Assembly (NCBI GenBank): GCA_020057985.1
Contig: JAGVEU010000009.1
Span: 1 to 6,386, forward strand
Length of the DNA: 6,386 nt
Direction of reading: 5' to 3'
DNA from: Calditrichota bacterium
GTDB lineage: Bacteria > Electryoneota > RPQS01
Shown in pieces: positions 1 to 6,359 of this stretch (position 1 is the first letter of the stretch; each line of letters opens with the position of its first letter). The notes beneath the pieces were generated by a model. That model searched no databases and had not been told where the DNA came from. It saw only the letters and a program-made list of their open reading frames with translations. The position numbers were made by a program, and so were the translations under genes.

Positions 1-534
1 AACACTATCGCCGGCGAACATCTCAGCGGTTGCCGGACTGACGCTCACGACCGGCGGGTTCGTAATGGAAACAGATCCATTCACGAAAGTGAGAGTTGGC
101 GAGCCCTCATTCAGACGGCAAGACGCTTGTGTCCAAGTGAGAACTGAATTGCCGGAGCCATTGGACGGCAGATTGAATCTCACATAAATGAGCGTACCTG
201 CGCCGGCCAGCGGAGTTGATCCCGCCGCAACAATTCGGACTGTGCTGCCATTGGCTTCATGGAACTCGGTAGCGGTCCATGCCGCCGTTAGGGTGCCTAC
301 TTCCAAGACATCAAGCAATGCCATCGCTGCGGTGGTAATGGTAAACTGTAACTCGAAGGAGTAGATATTGAGTCCTGTGGTATTGTCCACTGTGATTGGA
401 ACATCAATTTGAGTTCCGCGCAGGGCAGCAAAACCCACAGGAAAGGACACTTGCACAGCCCAGGCCGCCTGAAAAACAAGCAGCATCGAGCATAATGCCA
501 GGGTTTTACTCCACGGAGGAAAGTTCGATTTCAT
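1..534 (-). CDS. Secreted cohesin-domain protein (C-terminus outside the window)
   Basis: This gene runs off the left edge in an open frame; 178 codons are visible. Residues 1-26 form a signal peptide: K2 and K10, a hydrophobic stretch LALCSMLLVF, and a cleavage site AWA before V27. Residues 27-158 read as a cohesin-like beta-sandwich. It opens with strands such as ALRGTQIDVPITVDN, has GLNIYSFELQF, then GAGTLIYVRFNLP, and closes with CRLNEG followed by FVNGSVSIT, the usual cohesin ending. From about residue 160 the text PPVVSVSPATAEMFAGDSV resembles the start of a bacterial Ig-like domain. Cohesins bind dockerin modules, and the gene immediately upstream encodes a dockerin, so a partnership is possible but inferred. 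C15 is not a lipobox because L14 precedes it. The start is supported by an AAGGAG site. The rest, perhaps more Ig-like domains and a T9SS tail, cannot be seen. Confidence 0.88.
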   Translation of the reverse strand, partial: MKSNFPPWSKTLALCSMLLVFQAAWAVQVSFPVGFAALRGTQIDVPITVDNTTGLNIYSFELQFTITTAAMALLDVLEVGTLTAAWTATEFHEANGSTVRIVAAGSTPLAGAGTLIYVRFNLPSNGSGNSVLTWTQASCRLNEGSPTLTFVNGSVSITNPPVVSVSPATAEMFAGDSV

Positions 535-540
535 GATCGT

Positions 541-548
541 CTCTCCTT
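541..548 (-). promoter_or_regulatory. Ribosome binding site of the cohesin-domain gene
   Basis: On the minus strand AAGGAGAG lies 6 bases before the ATG at 534-532, with its AGGAG core 8 bases away. It sits wholly inside the 18-base gap after the TAA of the preceding gene. This fixes the start, which gives a clean signal peptide, and argues that the gene is translated from a shared mRNA. Confidence 0.8.
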
Positions 549-552
549 CGGG

Positions 553-3500
553 TTACTTCATTAACTGGATTTTTCTAACGGCCTCGAAACTATTCGCTTT
601 CATGCGTACAAGATACACTCCGCTCGCCACGTCAATGCCTGAATCCGCTTTGCCGTTCCACTGAGCTGAATGACGGCCGGCAGATAGATTCGTGTTCACC
701 AGTTCCGTGACCTTGCGGCCGAGCACGTCATAGATGACAATCTGCACGTCACTCGTCGCAGCCAATTCGTAAGGAATTACTGTGCTCGGATTAAACGGAT
801 TGGGGTAGTTCTGCAGCAGAGCATAGGTCTGCGGGAGTGCGCCGGTCGTAATGTTTCCACCGCTAAGCGTTCCATTGCCGCCTTCATTGATTTTGCAGCC
901 GCCACAGCCGATACGGCAAATTGCATCTGCTTCCGGATACTTGGTCACACGAACACGAAGGTGAGCAAAGGGAACATCATGCGGAATCGGATGTGCGGAT
1001 GCATAAGCAATCTTCAGTGATCCGTCGGTCATCGCACCGACTGCGCTGACGCCGTCGGTTCCGGTGAAAGAAACGAATTCACAATTCAAGGGCAACGTAA
1101 GACTCGCGAAGCCTGACCACACATCGCCTTCTGCATGTATTTGCAGCGGAAGGTCAACCTCCAGACCGACTTCGGTAGATACATCGCCAAAGGTCAAGAC
1201 GGCGGTGACGGCATCCAACTCGTGGTTGTTTATCGGTCTCTGCGGCGGATCTTCGCTGGTGGTTTCAGCGGGGAAGATATTAATCAGTCCCGCGACATAT
1301 TGAAGAATCAGCGACGCATCAAAGGAAGTTACGCCACCCACAGCAGAAACATCAGCCACTTGCTGCTGCAACGCATTCAGCGGGTTAGCAACCGGATTGA
1401 CAATCCAGAGCAAAATCAAGGCCGCATCGTAGGCCGTGACTGTCGAATTGAGTGAGACGTCACCCATCACCGGGTTCGCGGAGTTGCCGGTCTGATAGGG
1501 TGTGTAGTCTACGAAGTTCGTCACAACCACACCGGTTCCGCCCGGATTTCCGGCGTGAGTCGGGCCGGTGTTGCTGCCCCACCAGTTGTTTTCGGCATTA
1601 ATGGTGAAGCTGCCGCTGACGTTGTTCACGCCATAGCCGGTGAGCCGCACCAGATCGCAGTTATTGATGACCGGATTCGACGCCCCGGTTGCCCGCACGC
1701 CAGTGTTGGCATCTGCCAGCAGCGTATTCTCAATCGTGGGTGACGCATTGGTCGTCATGATCAGTCCATAGCTGGCGGAGTTGTATCCGTAGCGCACCAC
1801 GCAGTTCTTGAGGTGACAGGACGGATCAATAGCCACGTCGTTGAACTGAATGCCGACCCAGTCATTCGTGGCTGGCACACTGGCATCGCCGTCGTTGTTG
1901 GTGTCGCCGCCGTAGAAGTCATCGCGGTAGCTCGTGAACACGATTTGGCTGTCGGCCACCGAGCTGCTCGAAACCGCCATCAGTCCCTTGTTAACGTAGA
2001 TCCACGCGCTGTACAGCTTGATCACAACGCCGGGTTGAATGGTCAGCACGGAGTTCGAGCCGACTGTGAGGCTCTGGCCTCGGAGCAGATAGACGATGTT
2101 GACGTCCCCGGCCACATCGCGGCGTGGAATCGTGTAATCGGCAGACGTTGTTTCGCCGAGGATCTCGATGGCCTGATAGCCGTTGTTGGAGAGCGATCCC
2201 CCGACGAACGTCGGGTTGGAAGCCAGCGACATGGCAATCGGCGCATACTGACTGCCGGTGATGTCGAAGTTAGTGATGGTAGGGTTCGAAGCTCCCGCGA
2301 TGTACAGCCCCCATTGATTCCCTTGGAAAATCGTCTCGCTGCACGGGGCAGCCGCGGTTACCCAATTGATGCCCGCATCCGCGTAGTTAATCTGAGCGTA
2401 ATTCACGCGAGAGGTGGCGTCCACTGAGATATCGTTGTACTGGAGACCATACCAGTTGGTATAGGACGGGAGCGTGGTGTTGCCATCCTGATTGGTGTCC
2501 ATCGGATTGCCGAAGCCGTCATCGCGGACCGAGGTCATAACCACGCGGTTGCCGTTTACACCGTCCACTTGGAGCGCGCCATTCACGTAGATCCCGGTGT
2601 ACCAGCCCTTAATCACCGTCCCCGCCGGGATGTTCAGCGTTGCGCCCGAGGCCACTGTGAAATCGCCTTCGAGGACGTAGGTGATATTGGTGTAGCCCGC
2701 GAAATCCCGCTGCGGCCAGGTGGCGTCAATGGTCATTGTCTGAGTGCGCAGACCAAGGGCCGCATAGCCGACGTTAAACATGGAATTGCCGGTGGACAGC
2801 GAAGGGTTCGACAGCAAATCCATAATGATCGGGGCATAGGTTATGTTCGTGAACACGCTGTTCGAGATGGTCGGATTGCTGTTCCCGAAGACGCCGATGG
2901 CGTGATAGTGGAATCCGAAATCACAGTGGTCTACCAGCCCTCCGGCATTCACAAATTTCAGTGCTCCGTAGAAGTAAGAGCTGCCGTACCCGTTCCCGTA
3001 GTAAAAGTTGCAGTACTCGAACCGGTTTGCCGAATCCACGGCCGTTTCCAGGAGTTCGATGCAATACCAGTCATTAATCGCCGGCGAGGTGGCATTGCCG
3101 TTGTTGTTCGTGTCACCGCCCCGGCTGTCATCGGCAATCGAAGTCCAGGTGATAGAACTATCGGGTAGCCCCTGACCACGGGCGCGGATGATCCCGTTCA
3201 CGTCCCAATAGATACTGTAGTTCAGCATCTTAATCACCACGCCCGGATCAATGGTTAAGTCGCCGTTGGCGGCAATAATCACACTGGAGAGGGACACGTA
3301 AGCGATGCTGGTGATGCCGGCCACGTCCCGCCGCTTTAAGCGACCGACGCCGGCCAGCGTGCCCTCCAGAATCCCCAGTCCATTGTAGGCATTGCCGTTG
3401 AAGGTCAGGTTCTGGAAATCCGGATCCGAGGCCATGGACATCAGGATCGGAGTGTATTGAGAGTTGTTGAGAGCCGTGTTCCAGATCCGGGGATTGCCGT

Positions 3501-5811
3501 TACCGGCGACGCGGATACCGTAGGTGTTATCGGAGATCGTGCAGTGATTGATCAGGGGACCGGAGGATTCGCAGTCCACCCCCTCATTGCCCCATTTGAT
3601 GATGCAGTAATCCAGCACACAGGCCGCGTCAACGGACGTGTTGTCGAATTGGATTCGATCCCAGTTGTTGCGAGCCGGCACGGTGGAGTTTCCATCTCCG
3701 TTCGTGTCCAGCGGATTGCCGAAGATGTCGTCTTTGACGCTGGTGAACACAATCTCCGTCCCCGCAGCGGCATCGGCAATCAGCGTGCCGTCTACCTCGA
3801 TAGCCGAATAATACGAGGTGCCCTTGATCACGATGGTCGGTTCAATCGTCATGATCGCGCCGGCCGGGATGTTCAGGACATCCGACAGAATGTAGACGAT
3901 GTTGACGTAGCCGGCGAAATCCTTGACCTCCAGTATGCCATTGCCGGGCAGAACTTCGGGCAGAATTCCCAGAGCGCGATAACCTACGTTGGTCATCGTC
4001 TCGCTGCCGAACGTCGGATTGGCCGCTACTGAGAGTTCCACCGGCTCATAGGTGGTGTTGGTGTAGGTATTGAAACGCAGATCGGGGTCGGAATTGCCGA
4101 ACAACGTGATGGCGCGATAGCAGTTGGCAAAGTCGCAATGGGTAATCGTTGGCGAAGCAAAGGACGTTTGCACGTTCGCACGATAACTATAGTAGTAGTA
4201 CTGACCGCTGCCATAGTTGATCTTGCAGTAGTCGAGAATGCACGCGGCGTCGTTGGAGGAATCCTCAAACCAGATCCGTCCCCAGTCTCCTTGCGCAGGA
4301 ACTGTGGTAGATCCGTCGTTGTTCGTGTCGGTCGGATTACCCCAATTGTCATCTTTGACACTGGTGAAAACAATGCTCCCGCCGGGAGCGGCATTTCCGT
4401 CCGCAATCAAAGTGCCCAGGACATCCAATTGATAGGTGTAGTTAGTCACCCACTTAATCACAATACCCGGATTAATGGTCAACGAAATCCCCGCGGGAAC
4501 CGTGACCGAGCCCAGCATCACATAAGTAACATTGGGAATGGCCGTCACATTGCGCTGTGGCAGAATAGCGTTTGCCGACAGCGTTCCCGGCAGAATTCCA
4601 ATGGCGTCGTAACCATTATCCGATGCTGAGAACGTATTGTTCTGAAAGCTCGGAAAGGCCTCAAAACTCAGGGCTACAGGGGTTTGAGTGGCAATTCCGA
4701 AGTCATTAGAATCCACTTCAGCGCCGGTCACCACACCTTCAAGCCGGATCCCGAAGTAGCTCGTGGACATGAAATTGCGCTTGATTTTGGGGCCGCAGTT
4801 GAAAATGTTTATGCAGCCACCGTACTGACCTAAGCTCAATCCTGCGCCATATCCTGTGTAGCGGATTTTGCAGTTGTCCACTCGTGATAAACCGGACGAG
4901 CCACTGAAGAAGTTGATTCCATACCACCAGTTTACCGCTGGGCCGGTGGCAATACCGTCACCATTGGTATCCCCGCCCCACACGTCGTCGCGGTAGTCGG
5001 TAAAATAGATATTGTCAATGGCGGCTGTTCCGCCTACAGCAAGCAAAGTGCCGTATACATGCAGGTAGCCGCCGTTCTGGAACTTGAGTATACAACCCTG
5101 GGCAATCGTGAACGTGGCGCCTGCCTGAACTTGCAGACTGCTGGCCATGTAGTACGGAACCCCCGGGTTTGGCAGGGTGTCATTCCCGGTGAAATTAACA
5201 GATGACGAGTTATAGACGCCGCTTCGAGTGTTGCCCGTGAAGTTGTTTCCCGCACCAAAGGTAATTGTACCAGTATAGGTGTTCTGATAGAACGCCCAGT
5301 TGCAGCTCGAGATGATTGAGCCTGAGATGTTGGCTGAGCCGCCCTGCATCGCAATCCCGTAGTTTTGACTGTTGGTGAAAGCGCAATTCGAGATCGTGAC
5401 GTAGCCGCCATTCAACTCGATCATGTTGCTATTGGAGTACCCGCCGTAGCGGACGTCGGAGTAGGTCAGGTTGCTGGACGTGCCTGTATTGAAGATCAGG
5501 TTGCGCCACTGGCCCGCTGCCGGAACCCCGTTATTCGTCGTAAACGTCACGTGTGATCCAACCGTGCCATTAGCGGCAAGATTGCCGTTCATGGTGAGAG
5601 AGTAAAGACCGTCAAACTTAACTTGAACTCCTGCATCCACAGTCAGTGTGAAGCCGGCAGACACTGACACATTCCCTTGAATAATGTAAGGGCTTCCTGC
5701 CAAATCCCAAGTTGTGTTAACTCCGATCGCGCCGCCGGGGACATTGGTAAAGGCGCCCGCGATTTGCACCAAGCACACGAGCAAAATTGCAGAAAATAGA
5801 CATCTTCTCAT
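553..5811 (-). CDS. Giant secreted beta-helix protein with dockerin, cohesin-like and T9SS sorting domains
   Basis: The protein has 1752 residues. Residues 1-20 form a signal peptide: R2 and R3, a hydrophobic core to about 17, and AGA before F21. Residues about 48-1440 are a right-handed parallel beta-helix of seven large units, closed by the NNWWGS...GP motif at 1408-1418 that is common in such proteins. Residues 1449-1513 are a dockerin-like module, 1535-1657 a cohesin-like domain, and 1664-1752 a T9SS type A sorting domain. It is therefore probably exported by Sec, taken across the outer membrane by T9SS, and attached or released. Family knowledge suggests an adhesin, scaffold or polysaccharide-binding fibre, but the ligand is unknown and no catalytic residues were recognised. 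The frame is open up to 5913, but the ATG at 5811 is chosen because GGAGG precedes it and the signal peptide begins there; the 34 extra residues have no export character. The frame is intact. The downstream cohesin gene follows after 18 bases. Confidence 0.93.
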   Translation of the reverse strand: MRRCLFSAILLVCLVQIAGAFTNVPGGAIGVNTTWDLAGSPYIIQGNVSVSAGFTLTVDAGVQVKFDGLYSLTMNGNLAANGTVGSHVTFTTNNGVPAAGQWRNLIFNTGTSSNLTYSDVRYGGYSNSNMIELNGGYVTISNCAFTNSQNYGIAMQGGSANISGSIISSCNWAFYQNTYTGTITFGAGNNFTGNTRSGVYNSSSVNFTGNDTLPNPGVPYYMASSLQVQAGATFTIAQGCILKFQNGGYLHVYGTLLAVGGTAAIDNIYFTDYRDDVWGGDTNGDGIATGPAVNWWYGINFFSGSSGLSRVDNCKIRYTGYGAGLSLGQYGGCINIFNCGPKIKRNFMSTSYFGIRLEGVVTGAEVDSNDFGIATQTPVALSFEAFPSFQNNTFSASDNGYDAIGILPGTLSANAILPQRNVTAIPNVTYVMLGSVTVPAGISLTINPGIVIKWVTNYTYQLDVLGTLIADGNAAPGGSIVFTSVKDDNWGNPTDTNNDGSTTVPAQGDWGRIWFEDSSNDAACILDYCKINYGSGQYYYYSYRANVQTSFASPTITHCDFANCYRAITLFGNSDPDLRFNTYTNTTYEPVELSVAANPTFGSETMTNVGYRALGILPEVLPGNGILEVKDFAGYVNIVYILSDVLNIPAGAIMTIEPTIVIKGTSYYSAIEVDGTLIADAAAGTEIVFTSVKDDIFGNPLDTNGDGNSTVPARNNWDRIQFDNTSVDAACVLDYCIIKWGNEGVDCESSGPLINHCTISDNTYGIRVAGNGNPRIWNTALNNSQYTPILMSMASDPDFQNLTFNGNAYNGLGILEGTLAGVGRLKRRDVAGITSIAYVSLSSVIIAANGDLTIDPGVVIKMLNYSIYWDVNGIIRARGQGLPDSSITWTSIADDSRGGDTNNNGNATSPAINDWYCIELLETAVDSANRFEYCNFYYGNGYGSSYFYGALKFVNAGGLVDHCDFGFHYHAIGVFGNSNPTISNSVFTNITYAPIIMDLLSNPSLSTGNSMFNVGYAALGLRTQTMTIDATWPQRDFAGYTNITYVLEGDFTVASGATLNIPAGTVIKGWYTGIYVNGALQVDGVNGNRVVMTSVRDDGFGNPMDTNQDGNTTLPSYTNWYGLQYNDISVDATSRVNYAQINYADAGINWVTAAAPCSETIFQGNQWGLYIAGASNPTITNFDITGSQYAPIAMSLASNPTFVGGSLSNNGYQAIEILGETTSADYTIPRRDVAGDVNIVYLLRGQSLTVGSNSVLTIQPGVVIKLYSAWIYVNKGLMAVSSSSVADSQIVFTSYRDDFYGGDTNNDGDASVPATNDWVGIQFNDVAIDPSCHLKNCVVRYGYNSASYGLIMTTNASPTIENTLLADANTGVRATGASNPVINNCDLVRLTGYGVNNVSGSFTINAENNWWGSNTGPTHAGNPGGTGVVVTNFVDYTPYQTGNSANPVMGDVSLNSTVTAYDAALILLWIVNPVANPLNALQQQVADVSAVGGVTSFDASLILQYVAGLINIFPAETTSEDPPQRPINNHELDAVTAVLTFGDVSTEVGLEVDLPLQIHAEGDVWSGFASLTLPLNCEFVSFTGTDGVSAVGAMTDGSLKIAYASAHPIPHDVPFAHLRVRVTKYPEADAICRIGCGGCKINEGGNGTLSGGNITTGALPQTYALLQNYPNPFNPSTVIPYELAATSDVQIVIYDVLGRKVTELVNTNLSAGRHSAQWNGKADSGIDVASGVYLVRMKANSFEAVRKIQLMK
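556..822 (-). other. T9SS type A C-terminal sorting domain (residues 1664-1752)
   Basis: The segment begins ALLQNYPNPFNPSTVIPYEL and continues with VQIVIYDVLGRKV, an SAGRHSAQWNG turn, SGVYLVRM, and ends IQLMK. This is the FlgD-like Ig fold that serves as the secretion signal for the type IX system in FCB-group bacteria. It is the strongest clue to taxonomy and to location: passage through the outer membrane, then surface attachment or release. Confidence 0.95.
841..1209 (-). other. Cohesin-like domain (residues 1535-1657)
   Basis: Beta-rich segment in cohesin order: VTAVLTFGDVSTEVGLEVDL, then an amphipathic strand pair WSGFASLTLPL, a KIAYAS strand, FAHLRVRV, and the terminal KINEGGNGTLSGGNIT. 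The last part aligns by eye with CRLNEG...FVNGSVSIT of the neighbouring gene's cohesin, which supports the call. It follows the dockerin after a short acidic and proline-bearing linker. The cysteines C1632, C1636 and C1639 are unusual for the fold. It could alternatively be a fixed partner of the adjacent dockerin without any binding to other proteins. Confidence 0.72.
1273..1467 (-). other. Dockerin-like module (residues 1449-1513)
   Basis: Two EF-hand-like segments are visible. The first, GDVSLNSTVTAYDAALIL, has D1451, S1453, N1455, T1459 and D1462 at the loop positions 1, 3, 5, 9 and 12 of a dockerin. The second, ADVSAVGGVTSFDASLIL, has D1487, S1489 and D1498, but V1491 at position 5, so it may bind calcium weakly. 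Each loop is followed by a hydrophobic helix (LILLWIV, LILQYVAGL). Dockerins bind cohesins. The module is internal here, between the beta-helix and a cohesin-like domain, not at the C-terminus as in clostridial cellulosomal enzymes. Confidence 0.85.
1492..5670 (-). repeat. Seven tandem beta-helix units (protein-level repeat, about 200 residues each)
   Basis: Unit starts, marked by an (A/S)G..LTI.PG.VIK-like strand, are near residues 48, 226, 436, 645, 844, 1051 and 1247 (top base of the first codon at about 5670, 5136, 4506, 3879, 3282, 2661 and 2073). A typical unit runs: LTI-PG-VIK, a D/NGTL strand, IVFTS.(K/R)DD, a calcium-type loop DTNxDG, a W(Y/D).I.F strand, short helix rungs with C or N ladders, A.NPTF, GY.A.GIL, and a closing (R/K)(D/N)(F/V)AG..NI.Y(V/I)L. 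Loop aspartates begin at residues 281, 495, 702, 900, 1105 and 1303, spaced 198-214. Unit 1 is divergent and lacks the loop. The repeat is clear in protein but well diverged in DNA, so the duplication is old or strongly drifted. Confidence 0.85.
5752..5811 (-). other. Signal peptide of the giant beta-helix protein
   Basis: Residues 1-20: positively charged R2 and R3, a hydrophobic run FSAILLVCLVQI, and a small-residue cleavage site A18-G19-A20 before F21. The residue before C13 is V12, so this is not a lipoprotein lipobox. It supports Sec export, the first step for a T9SS cargo. Confidence 0.85.
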
Positions 5812-5815
5812 AAGA

Positions 5816-5820
5816 CCTCC
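5816..5820 (-). promoter_or_regulatory. Ribosome binding site that decides the start of the giant gene
   Basis: On the minus strand GGAGG is followed by TCTT and then ATG at 5811-5809. The spacing of 4 bases is short but acceptable. The more upstream in-frame ATG at 5913 has no comparable site and would bury the signal peptide behind 34 residues. Confidence 0.75.
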
Positions 5821-5840
5821 TGTAGTCGTAAGAACTGTTT

Positions 5841-5865
5841 TTATATGACGTTTTTTGTCGTATAA
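5841..5865. promoter_or_regulatory. Operator-like interrupted palindrome upstream of the giant gene
   Basis: TTATATGAC (5841-5849) and GTCGTATAA (5857-5865) are inverted copies with one mismatch in nine, around a T-rich 7-base spacer. It lies 30 bases upstream of the ATG and overlaps the candidate -10 and start region, where a repressor dimer could act. As RNA it would form only a weak AU-rich hairpin, so a protein-binding site is the likelier role if it has one. Confidence 0.35.
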
Positions 5866-5894
5866 AAAATAGCACGATTTCTTCACAAAAGCAA
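5860..5894 (-). promoter_or_regulatory. Candidate promoter of the two-gene unit
   Basis: On the minus strand TTGCTT (5894-5889) is separated by 17 bases from TATTTT (5871-5866). A second pairing, TTGTGA (5888-5883) and TTATAC (5865-5860), also has 17 bases. Either would start transcription about 35-50 bases before the ATG. The region is AT-rich, so chance matches are likely, and some FCB bacteria use a different -10/-33 pattern. Confidence 0.3.
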
Positions 5895-5913
5895 GTGTTG
5901 TGACGAATTTCAC

Positions 5914-6171
5914 TAACTTATTTTTCGAGACGCCTTCAGATCTAAAATATTAATAATAAAAATGTTATGATGCTCTCTCGGTCTTGAACACGGTCTTACG
6001 ACCACATTCGACCGCCACGCAAGCGGCTTTAGAGGCATACGCGCTCTTTCTGGACATAGAGGTCATGACTTCAAACAGCCTCAAGCAGGCTTTCGCTTGA
6101 AAATCCCAATAAAACCTCTTATCTTGATTTATACTCTTTCTCAACAATAAGCCGCCATTAAGCAGGTCTGC
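5914..6171. other. Intergenic stretch with no convincing gene
   Basis: The left part (5920-5965) is AT-rich. Beyond it are a direct repeat CGGTCTT at 5979-5985 and 5991-5997, a small hairpin TCAAGC/GCTTGA at 6081-6100 and a perfect AAGCAG-GT-CTGCTT palindrome at 6160-6173. A minus-strand frame is open here and ends at 5965, but it has no Shine-Dalgarno and no recognised domain. No tRNA-like or terminator-like structure with a T-run was found. Confidence 0.5.
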
Positions 6172-6173
6172 TT
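6160..6173. repeat. Short perfect palindrome abutting the long inverted repeat
   Basis: AAGCAG and CTGCTT are perfect inverted copies around a 2-base centre GT, and the last two bases overlap the outer end of the long repeat's left arm. No T-run follows in either direction, so it is not an intrinsic terminator. It may be part of the same repeat element. Confidence 0.5.
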
Positions 6174-6359
6174 GACCGCCGAGCAGGGTTAAGGTCTTCC
6201 GCAACCCTGCCGGAATCTTGCGCTGCCGGAATCTTGCGCTTTCAAACCCAGATTCTGGTCTGGTTGCGAGCGAAAAGGCTCCCATGATGCTGGAATTGCT
6301 CGACTTGCAATCTCGGATTCCGGCAGGGTTGCGAGGACTTAACCCTGCTCGGCGGTCAA
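6172..6359. repeat. Long interrupted inverted repeat (arms about 45 bases)
   Basis: The outer blocks 6172-6193 and 6338-6359 are perfect inverted copies over 22 bases, beginning TTGACCGCC. After a short mismatched stretch (6 bases on the left, 4 on the right) the inner blocks 6200-6217 and 6316-6333 match perfectly over 18 bases (CGCAACCCTGCCGGAATC on the left). The enclosed 98 bases contain further small hairpins, such as ATTGC/GCAAT at 6295-6311. It could be a MITE-like or dispersed genomic repeat, or the template of a structured RNA. No transposase gene and no obvious target duplication flank it (GTCTGC on the left, AAGGAG on the right). Confidence 0.85.
6208..6239. repeat. 16-base tandem duplication inside the inverted repeat
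   Basis: TGCCGGAATCTTGCGC occurs twice without a gap (6208-6223 and 6224-6239). The first copy overlaps the inner end of the left arm, so the duplication arose in or at the edge of the arm. The right arm has only one matching copy of its CCGGAATC part. Confidence 0.9.

Noticed and set aside
297..479. Minus-strand 60-codon open frame
   Set aside because: It is out of frame within the cohesin-domain gene, which has a signal peptide, a ribosome binding site and a recognisable fold.
880..920. CxxxCxxC, the spacing of a radical SAM iron-sulfur motif
   Set aside because: It lies in a secreted beta-sandwich with no TIM-barrel sequence around it, so the match is coincidental.
1064..4629. Plus-strand open frames of 60-204 codons
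   Set aside because: They lie opposite the giant gene, have no ribosome binding sites or domains, and are explained by its biased composition and repeats.
5752..5811. Lipoprotein signal for either secreted protein
   Set aside because: The cysteines in the two signal peptides (C13 and C15) are preceded by V and L, not by a small residue, and good type I cleavage sites follow.
6081..6100. TCAAGC/GCTTGA hairpin as an intrinsic terminator
   Set aside because: The stem is only 6 base pairs and no T-run follows on either strand.
6172..6359. CRISPR array or insertion sequence
   Set aside because: There are only two inverted arms and no regular spaced direct repeats; no transposase gene fits in 188 bases and no target duplication is visible.
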